Below, piece by piece: positions 35,985 through 47,641 of a stretch of 64,000 nucleotides of DNA (within the stretch, counting starts at the first letter, position 1; every line of letters starts with the position of its first letter). The translations under genes were made by a program, and so were the position numbers. The notes beneath the pieces were generated by a model. That model saw nothing but the letters and a program-made list of their open reading frames with translations, searched no databases and had not been told where the DNA came from. Origin of the DNA: Patiria pectinifera. Taxonomy: Eukaryota > Echinodermata > Asteroidea > Valvatida > Asterinidae. Location of the stretch: positions 22,582,197 through 22,646,196 of the forward strand of contig CM057149.1 of the NCBI GenBank assembly GCA_029964075.1, in the 5' to 3' direction.

Positions 35985-36929
35985 TCTTGAACACTAATAT
36001 GCGCGTATTTGAACTGAGTAATGCAGAATGTTGAATATCAAGAATGAAAAGATCCTAAACATTTCTCAAATCTTTGTTATAAAAGATAGCAGAATATACA
36101 GCAAATTCCATCAGGAACAATTTAAGAATCTTAATTGTGTTTATGAACTCTTGGCTTTGTCCCTGGCTTTGGCTTCAAGCTTCATGATTTTTCTCCCCTA
36201 TTGTAACTTCAGTACAATATTGGTCTATTTTCTTCTTAAGAGACACCAAATCCAGTCACACACGGCCAATGGATGGCTGATTAAGCGGAAGCCACAACAA
36301 AGCAGGGGTTTCATAAACACCACACAAAGTTGGTAATTAGTATTGGATAGATTTATGGCAATCCATGTACTGGTTGAGGGAGGGGTGTTGGGTTGAGGAG
36401 GCAGGGTCATTGCATTGAAACACCTCAACACCCACTAAATCCCCTCTACTTTCAAAATTACCATTTAATTTCAGATTCCAGTCATCGTAAATGTAAGATT
36501 AAAACAAATTGTCCCCCAATCAAATCAAATGTAACTGTAGTCAATACACTGTTTATATAAGACGTTGTATTGTAACAAAATGTAACTAGAGCTAATGTGC
36601 TTCCCCAAGCACGGATATCAGCCTAAATAGCCGTTGTAAAGGTTTGTCTATATACTGACTCGCACTGCAGTGACCACAAGGTGACCATTGCTTAATGTGG
36701 CTGAGATCGGCAAAAGCATGTAAGAGAAGCAACTATGAAGCCCGCCGAAACATTACATACAGCCACCAATTAGACAATACATGAAACAGTAGTTAATGCT
36801 TCAGATAAATCCGCATTAAACATCAAAATTAATCACAGCCATAGTGTTGTTTAATGGCCTCCGTACTTTTGAATACGCAGCAGAGTATCTGGCCGAATTC
36901 GCGGCGACCCTCCCGCTAAAACAAATCGA

Positions 36930-37080
36930 AAGAAAGCAGTATCCAGACGCCACTTCAGCGGTTGTGTGCAAAGTCTACGGAGAGTGCGGCACTGTCAACC
37001 ATAGATATTATTCTATATCTATGCTGTCAACGTGGTTGGCCGCGCGCGCACGCGGGGCCACACAACATCCACAGTAGCGT
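36930..37080. other. CpG-rich segment with a word shared at 55.5 kb
   Basis: atccagacgccacttc, then ggttgtgtgcaaagt, then acggagag recur at about 55533-55575 (gttgtgtacaaagtgtatgg). The segment also holds a perfect 9-bp hairpin, catagatat / atatctatg (36999-37022), and a cgcgcgcgcacgcg run. The 77-codon frame over it is unconvincing as a gene. Confidence 0.35.
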
Positions 37081-37231
37081 GCGTGGTGGTTTTAACCTTC
37101 CCAGAATTCCTATGGTTTTTATATTGTTTTTACGTACGTTTAAAAAATGACAAACTTCTAATAACTCGACAATCAAATAAGTCAGGAATACGAAATTTGA
37201 GAATTACACGGCTGATATAACTGATGCACTT

Positions 37232-37237
37232 TTTATT
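37232..37237 (-). terminator. Candidate polyadenylation signal of the TRIM gene
   Basis: AATAAA on the minus strand about 165 nt after the stop codon. Confidence 0.4.
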
Positions 37238-37402
37238 TAAGAATTTGTAAGGTAACATGGTTCACATCAGAGGGATCGGCAGTTTGTGTTTTGGATTTTT
37301 GAGGAGAGATTTGGAATGAATGGGACATGAATGTTGATTGGTGCTGTAATGACTGGACAATTTCATGATGGTGATTGCTAGTCAATGTCATGTTGGATGA
37401 CA

Positions 37403-40400
37403 TCAAACCTTGTTATACAGCTTTATTGAGTGCATGTCAGCCACTGCCAGCTGGCCCTCTGATGTGAATGTTATTCCACGTGGGTCATGCAGATCCTGAG
37501 CCAGGCAATCAAGAAACCTGCCATCTAGGTCATAGTGGTGAATATGACCAGTGCCAGGCACAACTTGGTACATGTACATTGCAAGGTAGATGCCTGAGCT
37601 GTCACAGCATACACCACGACACCACACTGGCTTACCATTAATGGCTGGATTGATTGTGCCGATTGTTGAACCTTTGCTATCAGCAACATCCACTTTCTTT
37701 GTGTCACCTCCACTGATAACAACTCTATCAGTGCCGTCATCAACAGCCAGGTAGCAAGGTGGAGTCTGCACTGGTATGGTGTGTATAATTCCACCATCAG
37801 TGGGTCTGTGTTCAGTCCATACCATTCTCTTGGTATCACCCACTAAGATTGTACTATTCTTTTTTACTGCTAGGCTCCATAGGTCCACTTGTGTCTCGTC
37901 AACCAGACTCTTATGCAACGTTGGGAACTGCACAACAAGATTGTTGTCCTTCGTGTTGAACACCTTGACATACTTGCTTCCATCCAACACAAGCAAGCGT
38001 TGCTCAGAACTGTGGATGGCTGCAACTGCCCATGGATCTGTGGGTAAAGAAGAACTCAAATGTAATATATGCACAGTATATAAATGCACTGTCACTATTC
38101 TCAGTCCTCATGATATATAAATACCTAATGAATACATGGTCTGCCTTAAACCCGGTCATGTAGAATTTTTACATTGTTACATGATTACATTTCAACCACC
38201 ATACATGAATAATTGTGAAAAACTGCAAGGTCTTGGCTATACAGTTATGCAACATGTACTCTTATATAGTTGTACACACTCTCTGGGCTATGTTCTCATG
38301 ATTTGTAATTCTCAAAATAGATTTCTTCTCATATTTAACTGTTTACTTGTTATTTTTGTAGCAATAACAAGTTATTCAATTTTCAAATGAAGCATTCAAC
38401 AAAATATAAAACAATTTTTATTTATCATATATTTGAAAACTTAATAATCATAATAATAACTCTGTTCTTTAAAAGTTGACTGGTTCCTGCCCCATATCAG
38501 AATTATCTAGAGGTTTGCGTTTGTCTATGTAACAAACGCATCGTGATGGGGCATGGAACTATTAAGCATTTAAGAATCTGAACAAAACTGCATCCTTAGC
38601 CTGGATTGATAGTTTGCAAAATACTTTTGAATATTTATATCTTACTCCCAGTTTGATGACATCATCAGTTAAACATGTGCATACTGAGAACTTTTGTTGA
38701 TGTGGTTGTTATATGACAGGTATGCAAAATAAACAGAAACGAACTTCTCTTCTGAAATATAAATATAACAGGAACGTACATTGTTGTGTGTTTGTATGAA
38801 ACCTGACTCGAGTTTGATGATGTCACAGCATTAGGGTGGCAATCATTGAGAATGAAGCTGACATTATTTTGGCATCAATGATCACTAATAGGTAGCGAAT
38901 GATGAATTTTAATTGAAAAATTGATCATTTGCAAGGTCTCCCTACAATAACTTCCGGTCTGATGAGGCCATCATTATGAAACTTCGGAAAGTACATTTTA
39001 TTGTCCAAAGAATTTATGAGCCATTTGGTAAAGTTTGACAAATGGTTTTTTAATATTAAAATTTTTTTTTTTGTAATGTGCTGCTGGAGGGTGCCCTCTT
39101 CCGAATTGACGTCATCGTGACTTTCATTTAGTTTACTATTAGTCACTGAACATTTCCTGAATAAGTATTACTGTAGTAAAATGCTTCCGTTTTCAAGTTA
39201 TATTCTTTTCATTGCACATCCAGTGACCCGGGAAGTAAAGGTCAAACGTTTAGGTGCCCAGGAGTCAATGTTGCCCAGGGCAATGTCTACCACCTCACAT
39301 AAAAAGAACCTGGTATTAATTAAGTTCAAGAGATAAAGTTGAAAGTATGTTGTCAAGATTTGTCATTAAAGGGGAACATCATCCTGAAATCACCAAAATT
39401 GTTTGCGTTAAACTGTTGACTCATCCTTTTTCAAAGGTCTGGTTGAGAAGAAACTAACCTAATGTGTCGCACTGTTCCTGAGAAAGACACACACACAAAA
39501 AAGACGGAAATTTTGTTTCTGTGTCACACGATTCAATATCACAAAATAAACAGTACAAGTCGTGTGTGTGACATATACACAGCACAAATACATGTACATG
39601 TTTATCGCACGTGCACGGAATTCATTGATGTATTTTTGAGAGTCAAAATTTTGACCACTGAAATTTGTTTTTGCAACGGCTAATGTTTAAAGAATGGTTG
39701 TGTGGATATTTATATCCTTTTAAATTGTCCAGGTTGTAGTGTCCCTTTAGATCACTTGTAATTTGATATGTGGTGATGTAATTCTATAATTTCACCATTT
39801 GTGTCATGCTTTTGTACAACAGTGACTTTTTGTACAGAGTTCTGTCTTCATACTTTGTACCGTTAGGGAGAATTTCCATTGGTTTGTAATATACACGTTT
39901 CTTTCAGTATTTTGAATTCACCTAAAGTTGTTTGACCATGAATCCTGGAAGAACGTCAAGCCACTTCACGTATACGACAAGAAATGTTCATCAATGCATG
40001 GTCTATCAGATCACAAAGTGTGAACATAATTCATTATTTTGTTCATGAGTTTTGATTGAAACAAAACGGTCACTTTTTAAAACAAATTTTTTGTAATTTG
40101 ATACCTGATGACTTCTTATTTGTATGCACACCTCAGTGTCAGGATCGATATGTTCATACCAATTTTGGAGTTCATGTGTTTGAAATAAAAGCCATACATG
40201 CAGCATTATTGTCAAAAAAAATAAGCAAAGCACAAACACAAACACTAAGGAATAATAAATACCAAACCAAGGGATGATCTTGATGGGGGCTCAGCCCCAT
40301 CACACACTAATACAGGGATCAGACCTAGAACATTCTACTCACAGGGCAGATTGGTTTGTTTGCAAACAACCTAAAAGCAACTCCACCCTTTTTTTAATGT

Positions 40401-41813
40401 TACAGAATAAAATAAATGGAAGTTGTGTTCTAGTGGTTTTTTTTATTTTGTGTGCTTGTCTGTGTGTGAATTATTTATTTAACATAGGCCTATACATGTA
40501 CATATTAAAAAAAAATTCGCACATTTGTTCCGGAGAACAAAACTGAGTTTGTTGGGGAGCACTGCCAGCACATCGATTCCTTGCCAGTATTTTATTGGTT
40601 TTCATTCTCAGTTGTCATATTTGCGTGTGCACATGGAAGAATTTCCACACGATTATGAAAGTTTGTGTTGTTGAACATGTGCAGAAAGAAACTTACCGGT
40701 ACCTGATGTTAGGGGAATGGTTCCTTTATGTTGTCCCTCATTGCTGCAGATGACCACTCGGTTGTTCCCATAGTCTGCCACAGCAATCTCACCAGGTTGA
40801 GCGGCAGTAATATCAAAAGCCCTATGGAACTCTTTTACTAGACGAAGTCCCTTTTTAGCTTTACAAAACGTATGACACATCTTCCACTCGACTGCTTCCA
40901 CCTCAAGCTTGCCCAGATTGATGTCACCAATCCTCTGACCCGGGGTGAAACTAACATATGAAAGCTTGGGATCAGTCTGGAGAGGATTTTGACTCTTGAG
41001 TGATTTCAAGTCTTTGCAGATGATAGGGTACAAGGAAAGAAAATCAGTGTCTGAGGCAGTGTTTATGACATCCTGAGCTGTACGGAAGGAATGTTCTTTA
41101 CTTTGTAGCTTCATTGTGACTGCTTTTTGATGCTCATCATATGTTCTGTTGCGATCCTGCTGGAGTTGTTTGATTTCTTCAATCATCTTTGTCTCTTGAG
41201 TTGTTATCTCAGCTCTTATTTTATCTGCTTTGTCTTTCACAGCTTTCACAGTCTTTGTGACATTCTGTGTAAACTTCTGCTTAGCTTGTGATGAAGTGGC
41301 CAAAGATTGTTCAAGTCTTTTAATGTCTGTGGTGAAATCTGGAAACATATCTGTCAGTGACTGTTTGTATTTGCGAGTAGCCTCTCCAGACTCAATGTAG
41401 TGATGTTTTGGTTCACGGTGGTCTACTACAGTACAAGCTCGGCAGATTAACTCTTCACATGTCTCACAGTAAAACCATTTTACTTCACCCTTGTGTTTCT
41501 GGCATTTAGACTGATCTGATGATGTTTGTTCCACTGAACGAGCCACCTTTTCTTGGAGTGAGACCTCCTCAACTATTCCCATCAAATGGAAATTTGTTTT
41601 CAGGCCATGAATGTGTGTCTCTGGAAGTACCGTCTCCCGTCGACATACCGGGCAGGGAATCTTACGTTGACCTTCATACCTAGCATTGTAGTATTGCTCC
41701 AAACATGTCTCGCAGAAACTGTGCTGGCAGTCGAGCACCTTGGGCCGTTTGTATTTCTCCTGACAAATATCACACTCGAGATGGGGGCTTATCTGTTTTA
41801 GAGCCGTAGCCAT
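37403..41813 (-). CDS. TRIM-family E3 ligase with C-terminal NHL-like propeller, two coding exons
   Basis: Coding exons 40697-41813 and 37403-38037 join at a phase-1 GT-AG intron of 2.66 kb into 583 aa. The C3HC4 RING uses Cys14, Cys17, Cys29, His31, Cys34, Cys37, Cys54 and Cys57. The B-box2 uses Cys104, His107, Cys116, Cys119, Cys124, Cys127 and His132/His137. A coiled coil spans about 150-290 and a beta-propeller of NHL-like blades about 325-583 (FDITAAQPGEIAVADYGNNR, then DPWAVAAIHSSEQRLLVLDG). The RING recruits an E2 for ubiquitin transfer, the coiled coil dimerises and the propeller likely picks substrate or RNA. The overall plan resembles TRIM2/3/56/71-like proteins, but no filamin domain is evident and one-to-one orthology is not claimed; such genes are lineage-expanded in invertebrates. 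The intron falls inside the propeller. Confidence 0.92.
38455..38560. repeat. Imperfect hairpin in the TRIM intron
   Basis: ggttcctgccccatatca is mirrored by gatggggcatggaact. Inside, tttgcgtttgt is mirrored by acaaacgca around a seven-base loop. It could be a MITE relic; the rest of the 2.66-kb intron shows nothing else recognisable. Confidence 0.5.
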
Positions 41814-42420
41814 TTGTATCTGTATTCAAATAGTATTTAAAAATAAAATGGAAGAGTTAATATATGAGCAATGAAAAAAACTTGAACAAAACATGTGCCT
41901 TCTATGTACATTAAAGATATACTCTCCTTGCGAGTTTCATCTGGATAAAAAAGTGCATGTACAATTGTTCTTGTGAATTGCTATTTTGTAGCCAGACAAC
42001 AGATATCCACTTTTGAACGAGACATCAAATAAAAAAATCTCTCTTTTTTTCGGTTTTATTTCCTTTTGGAATTTGTGTTCAAGTTCTGAGGAGCACTGAG
42101 AGTCCATCTTTTATTCTCTTCTGAAATGATTTCAGATATTGAAATGGACAAAATTTACGCAAGGGACCATATTGTTTTTCCATTTTAATTACTGAATAGG
42201 TTTTGTTGGAACATTACTTGTGCGTACATTTCACGTTTCGAAGTCTAAAGCAAACTGTGATTCCTACGCTTGTAAGCTAGCCTTTCACCTCATTCAAAGT
42301 AACTGACATTATTTTCTTACCTCTTTTAAATTCCCAGTCAAATCACTTGAAGACAAAGCTTTCTAATTGGACGTAGAGAGCGCAAACAGTTGAGGCTTTT
42401 GATGGGGCGGATCTGGTTAA
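41814..42420 (-). promoter_or_regulatory. TRIM gene 5' region: acceptor, upstream noncoding exon and promoter
   Basis: Directly before the ATG the minus strand reads gaatacag followed by atacaaatg, a good acceptor. A strong donor, aagag then gtaagaaaat, sits at 42311-42321, so a 5' untranslated exon likely ends at 42321 and splices to 41819. Upstream lie an inverted CCAAT box (42365-42373), a ggggcgg Sp1-like site near 42402 and a YY1-like aagatggcg near 42422. Confidence 0.4.
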
Positions 42421-42611
42421 AGATGGCGCTGGACAAACACAGAATCGTCATCAAGTTGCGTGACATGATTTATATATAGAGCTTGGGATTTTTGTCACAT
42501 GTACAATCTGTTTATCTGTGTACATATTTACTTGACACTTGAATTTTGGATCTTAGATAGGTTCATGCATTCTATCTACATGTCCATGCTGCACTTGCCT
42601 AGATTTGGTGC

Positions 42612-42956
42612 CAAGTCGGTAATTGTTTTGTGTACGGTAATACTGGCGCCACGCACGCAAAATATATATTGCTCATGGGTGTCGCAAGGGGGGGGGGGGC
42701 AGTGCCCCCCTTGCCCTGGATAAACGACAAAAAAAGGAGAAAGGAGGGGGGGGGTAGGTCAAATGCTCCCCTGTTCACGCTCAGAAAAATGATAAATTGA
42801 GAATATAATGAAAAAGTTAAGGAATTTGGGGAAACATTTGCTTTGTCCCCCACCCGGAAAAAAATCTTGGCGACGCCCATGATATTGCTGCATGCAATGC
42901 GGTAGTCTGGTTCCCAGACCAAATGATGCTGACTATTGATGTTCAATTACCGACTT
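42612..42956. mobile_element. Element with ccaagtcggtaattg ends, interrupted by a second insert
   Basis: ccaagtcggtaattg at the left is mirrored by caattaccgacttgg at 42944-42956. The same word occurs singly near 13946, 23070 and 30008, so it is a dispersed family end. Between the ends sits a segment (about 42675-42882) with its own mirrored ends, atgggtgtcgcaag / cttggcgacgcccat, and poly-G/C blocks. Confidence 0.55.
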
Positions 42957-43550
42957 GGCGAATATGTTTTCAATTGTGTATACAACATATGGGAGTATTT
43001 TGAATCGCTAGCGAATTCTATGCGATCGCTCTGATTGGTTCAGATTCCACAGTGCATTCTAGGCCGCCACGGAGGCTCATTCTAATAACTTCGAGGGTTT
43101 GCACTTTGTGTTGTGTAATAACATTACAAAAATCATTATAGGACATGCACGATTCAAATAAATCAAGTATATCACAATGATACATTTTAGTAGATTTTTT
43201 TATCCATTGTCAATGACGCGCAACGGGTGAATGACCAAAGGCCCGATATAGAAAGCGCCCGCTGACTGGTCAAAATCTAGAGGTCAAGAGACGGTTGTCT
43301 TGCCTAATTAATCAGCGAATCTACTCACATATCATAGACCACGGCGACATAGACTAAAATTCTGATGCCTCGGTGACAAAAACGTAAATCGGGCACCGCA
43401 TTAAAAAAGGTTCACAAAAGACAAACGGTAGGCTAGATGCAATTAACTTCATTTTTTCACACAAGGTTTCTAACGAATATTCTTACAAATATGGGCGTCG
43501 CGAGGGGGGGGGGGGCAAGGGGGGGGGCACTTGCTCCCCCCCCCCCCTTA

Positions 43551-43849
43551 TTCACGAGTCGGCCATTATTGAATTGAAAGTTTGGAAAAATCTTAAATTT
43601 TTGAATTGCGAAGAGAAATATGAGCAACTTAATTTAAAATAAATTCGAGTCTGCTTCAATGAATAATTAAAAACTTGTAATTAAACATTCCCTAATGTTT
43701 AAAGCTATATTTTTTAAAAAAAATGGCAGTAAAATAATGCTGCATTGTGCCTGCATAAATAGTCTGTCTTCATCCCATTCAACAGTTAACAATTGATGAA
43801 ATACATTAAGGGAACTCGACAAAATTGGCCAACTCGTGAATAAGGCCCA
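43551..43849. mobile_element. TA-flanked MITE family E, 5'-damaged copy
   Basis: Near-identical to 44111-44415 but its first bases are replaced by poly-C that runs directly into ttattcacgagtcggcc. The right end ctcgtgaataaggccca is intact and followed by TA. Confidence 0.7.
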
Positions 43850-44110
43850 TAAAGGCTCATGAGGAGACCGAAACGATACAGCGGAGCCTGAGCCACATCA
43901 GCAGGTTGCACCGTCTGAACTACGCCGAAAAAAATAGAGTATGGAGCACATCACTTGGTCAGAACACTGTTGTTTACCGAAGATCTAAAGGTCAAGAGAC
44001 GTACGTTGTCTTGCCTAATTAATCAGCGAATCTACTCACATATCATAGACCACGGCGACATAGACTAACATTCTGATGCCTCGATTTGCATTTGGTGTCC
44101 AATACCTTTA

Positions 44111-44415
44111 TGGGCCTTATTCACGAGTCGGCCATTATTGAATTGAAAGTTTGGAAAAATCTTAAATTTTTGAATTGCGAAGAGAAATATAAGCAACTTA
44201 ATTTAAAATAAATTCGAGTCTGCTTCAATGAATAATTAAAAACTTGTAATTAAACATTCCCTAATGTTTAAAGTTATATTGAAAAAAAAATGGCAGTAAA
44301 ACAAATGCTGCATTGTGCCTGCATAAATAATCTGTCTTCAACGCATTCAACATTGAAATATTTGAAATACATTCAGGGAACTCGACAAAAATGGCCAACT
44401 CGTGAATAAGGCCCA
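44111..44415. mobile_element. TA-flanked MITE family E, intact copy
   Basis: tgggccttattcacgagt and its mirror actcgtgaataaggccca form terminal inverted repeats of about 24 bp with one mismatch, abutting TA on each side. It is 305 bp, AT-rich and has no coding frame. TA duplication suggests a Tc1/mariner-like mobiliser. Confidence 0.75.
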
Positions 44416-45693
44416 TAAAGGCTCATGAGGAGACCGAAACGATACAGCGGAGCCTGAGCCACATCAGCAGGTTGCACCGTCTGAACTACGCCGAAAAAAA
44501 TAGAGTATGGAACACATCACTTGGTCAGAACACTGTTGTTTACCAAAGATCTGACCTGATTGTTGTTTTGGGGTGACTGTTTGTGCCGGGAGCATGTCGT
44601 AATGAAATCCTCCAATTAAGACGATGTGTCGACCGGTCTGTGATTAAAACACCAGCAGACATTCAGATCCGGAGTATTGACTGAATTAGGCCCACACACA
44701 CCTGCCCCTCGTTATCAGATTGTGCAACCGGGTATCTTCTCATAAGGAGCACTTGAAAATGCTGAATCTGTCAAACGCTTCGGCCGATTTCAGCAAGTTT
44801 TGCACAGGATCTTCCATGACCTGATTCCTTTATCAGGGGTCACCGTTTGGGGTATACAGGTCACATAATAGCGAATACGTTAGTCGTCTTTTTTTTTTTT
44901 TTAACTTACACAATACTTCTACTTCACAGTCTTCACCCGAGAGCCAAACTTGGTCAGTTGCATCACGGGGTACACGTTATACATCATTATACACCCTTGA
45001 ACAAGGGCGGATCCAGAACAAATGTAAAAGCTATACAAAAAACGCCCGTTCTGGACAAACTCTCTGTTCTGAGATTTGTTTTAAAATGTTTGGGCAATAC
45101 GTTCCAGAGATAGCCGGGGAAAATTGGGAGTTTTTGGGACTGAAGATTTTTTTTTTTTTTTTTAAATCAAAGTGCCATCTTTGTGGGCTTTAACTTTTAC
45201 ATGGGATACTCGATACATCGAATACTCTCGATATTGGATTTCCGATATATCGATTATTGAAAATTCTTATATCGATGGTGCTTCGGGACCCAGAATGTTT
45301 ACAGGCGTGTTCATCTCTACAATACACCTGCGAACGGTCATTTGGATGTAGGCCACATGTATTTTGATTCGTCAGTATACTGACTTCATTCATGCATAAT
45401 TCCGGTGATGTCACAATAATAGTGACGTCCACCGCGCAAGCATAAACTTATGCTTATAATGCGCGCATGAAGTTTTACCAAAACGTCCATTCATGTTCAT
45501 AGTCTTGACAACATCAGTTGGTCCATCAATTCATCTGCGCATGAGGTCTGAAGGATTGGCTGTTATCATTTTTACAAAAAAGGATATTTTGGAGACGATT
45601 TTTACGACAAAGCAGTGCAAAAGCTACCTGGACGACACTAAACAAAATTGAACTGTTTCACAAGTACGGCAACAATCTTGTAAATAGCCAATA

Positions 45694-46659
45694 ATGTCTG
45701 GAAACATTACTTCCTTCCGTTTTACAATCTGCGCCGACATCGTATGTGGGCTTAAAGTTGCTACTATCTGTTCGATATCTACCCTAGCCACAGCAGGCAA
45801 CCTGATAGCTCTGATCACGATAGGATCCACACCCTCGCTCCGTAACTGCCATGGACTGCTACTCATGTCCCTATCCCTAGCTGACTTGGCTACTGGTCTG
45901 GTAGCATGTACGTCTATATACCTCTCGGTATATAACCTGTGGCCCTTTGGTGATACCATGTGTCTGGTCGCGGCATGTATTGAGGCAGTCGCTAAGAAGG
46001 CTTCTCTACTGACACTGACCTTACTGAGCATTGAGCGCTACATTGCCGTGACACGCCCTCTCGGATACAGCCGACTCGGAATCGTCACCAAGCGGAAAGC
46101 ACTGGCTGGTCTGACTTTGTGCTGGGTCATGCCGACCCTGTTTTACACAACGCTGTTCTTGACCGGCCAGATAGTGAATAAGTACGTCTTTCTACTTCAT
46201 TCCTGTACCATCACCGCTACCAAGCATAGTCAGCTCTTGTCGGCTGTTCTGATCTTTGGCTTGTTCATTTTGCCGAGTTTAGCCAGTTTCTCCATTACCT
46301 CAGCCTTAGCCTGGGTAGGCATGAAGAAAGCAACTCGTGTCAGAGCCGATATGATGATATCCGGGCTTACCATGCAAGCCCGACAAACGCGCAAAGCCGT
46401 CAAGTTTTTCCGCACGTGCCGCATTATGGCGTTCACTCTCTACGCATGTTGGGCTCCTATTACCATCGCGGGCGTTGCCTGCGTCCTGGCTGATGTTCGC
46501 CAACCCTTGGGTGTTTTCTTCGCTCTGTACTGGCTCCAATTCTCCAACAGCTTTTGGAACGTCGTCATCTACTTCGCCATGAATGATGCATTCAGACATC
46601 GTGCCAGAGAGCTTTTCATATCCCCGTTCGTCACCGTTTGGGCAGGTTTGGTAGATTAA
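45694..46659 (+). CDS. Intronless rhodopsin-family (class A) GPCR, orphan
   Basis: A single 321-codon frame encodes seven hydrophobic helices at about 20-43, 53-79, 88-118, 136-157, 181-209, 241-265 and 273-297. Class A landmarks are Asn36 (GN, helix 1), Asp64 in SLADL (helix 2), Cys90 with a partner Cys171 in loop 2, Glu114-Arg115-Tyr116 (the DRY position), Trp144 and Pro147 (helix 4) and Cys252-Trp253-Ala254-Pro255 (helix 6). The helix 7 NPxxY motif is degenerate: Asn289, Val290 in place of Pro, and Tyr293. Asn4 in NIT can be glycosylated. The N-terminus is short, so a small ligand is more likely than a glycoprotein hormone. Intronless, lineage-specific class A receptors are common in invertebrate deuterostomes. 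Ligand and coupling cannot be read from sequence. The first ATG of the frame has a short tail before helix 1 and fits. Confidence 0.88.
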   Translation: MSGNITSFRFTICADIVCGLKVATICSISTLATAGNLIALITIGSTPSLRNCHGLLLMSLSLADLATGLVACTSIYLSVYNLWPFGDTMCLVAACIEAVAKKASLLTLTLLSIERYIAVTRPLGYSRLGIVTKRKALAGLTLCWVMPTLFYTTLFLTGQIVNKYVFLLHSCTITATKHSQLLSAVLIFGLFILPSLASFSITSALAWVGMKKATRVRADMMISGLTMQARQTRKAVKFFRTCRIMAFTLYACWAPITIAGVACVLADVRQPLGVFFALYWLQFSNSFWNVVIYFAMNDAFRHRARELFISPFVTVWAGLVD

Positions 46660-47212
46660 AAAGAAGAGCACAATAATGTTCATTTGGGCACATTCAGACA
46701 GCCAGAGTTGCCTCTCTGTAGGTGGTCAAGCGCGGTGTACTAGCTCCCAAGCCACCCCCCCCCCCTTACGCCCGAAATGTGGGTCATACTTACGTTACCT
46801 ATGAAAATATATCCAGTTTCACCACTGATAACTGCTGCAGCACCGCACTGCACCGACGCCAAATCACCCTCGCATGCACCAGCCACAAACTCAGAAGAAG
46901 TGGACGGTTGTGCGTCAACGGGCAATAGCGCGTACGACATCTAATGGTGGAGCACTGATACCCATAATAACCCTACGGTACCTCAAACCTACGTTATATA
47001 GGGACTATAAAAGTACAGGAGACGTATCCTCATCGGAAAAAGGTGCCTGGTTGTACATCCTAGGTGTTGATGCGTTATGGTAAAAAAAAAAGCACACGAA
47101 ATGGCAATTGGTAAATGCAGAAACGTATAGACTGGGTCCCAGTCCCTCCATTATCGATTAGAGTGTAGAGACTGCTACGATAAGGAATTATGCTAATTAC
47201 TTTAGCATATCG
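46660..47212. other. Non-coding DNA after the GPCR
   Basis: Short frames on both strands have no motif. A C run near 46757 and a poly-A near 47081 are the only notable features. No AATAAA was noticed close to the GPCR stop. Confidence 0.45.
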
Positions 47213-47623
47213 ATGTTCCCACAATGCAACAAGCCTTCCAGGTACTCTGTTGGTATAGGCCTTAGTTCATACGGCAGTAGGAACCGTCGGATCGTGCATC
47301 TCAACACCACGGGAGTACGCCTATTGGCCAAAAACATTATCCAGTACATAGCCGAGCCATCAGAGAACACATATCGACGCGCACCATCGACTGAATTCAC
47401 GCCGCAGAGAACCTCCTTTGGTGCAATCTCGTATACTCTGATGCCCTCAAGAAACCGATCGGAGCTGGCCCAGATGTTTCGACGGTTTTTTGGCCATCCA
47501 ACCAGTGCCATCACCGGCAGCCGAAGCGACGTCAAGCCCTCCACGGCACAACTCAAGCTAACTCAATCCGAGACCCATAACGCACATCATCGACCGCACA
47601 TCCATCGACTCCGAGACCAATGA
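47213..47623 (+). other. Unrecognised 136-codon open frame, left of a foldback element
   Basis: The frame is arginine- and serine-rich, without a signal peptide or membrane helix; a 119-codon frame on the opposite strand overlaps it, so the coding strand is uncertain. It ends just before the insertion site of the foldback element, on whose other side a non-LTR endonuclease relic begins. It may be an upstream part of that retrotransposon or chance; I do not recognise it. Confidence 0.2.
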
Positions 47624-47641
47624 TGGAACCACTACCTGGTG

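Larger units (their letters stand above)
33540..36200. repeat. Three diverged copies of a roughly 0.5-kb unit
   Basis: Segments near 33590-34320, 34320-34795 and 35985-36190 share ordered words: attaggaaca, then gtttacaaagtcttg or tttacgaaatcttggctttg, then cattctgtgaat, then actcatctt. The third unit is separated from the second by the hAT-like insertion at 34796. It looks like an old tandem duplication downstream of the TRIM gene; no coding capacity. Confidence 0.5.
43278..44552. repeat. Direct tandem duplication of about 0.7 kb
   Basis: 43278-43375 recurs at 43986-44085, and 43551-43985 recurs at 44118-44552, both nearly identical. Where copy 1 has about 175 bp ending in gggcgtcgcgag and poly-G/C, copy 2 has about 30 bp. 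Each unit holds the MITE described below. No gene is seen. Confidence 0.85.

Noticed and set aside
38038..38095. Extension of the propeller exon upstream to an ATG (MTVHLY...)
   Set aside because: A clean acceptor (ttctttacccacag) at 38038 joins in phase to the RING exon; the extra residues are intron translation.
45624..46031. 135-codon minus-strand frame over the GPCR
   Set aside because: It is the antisense shadow of the receptor; only the plus strand encodes seven helices with class A motifs.
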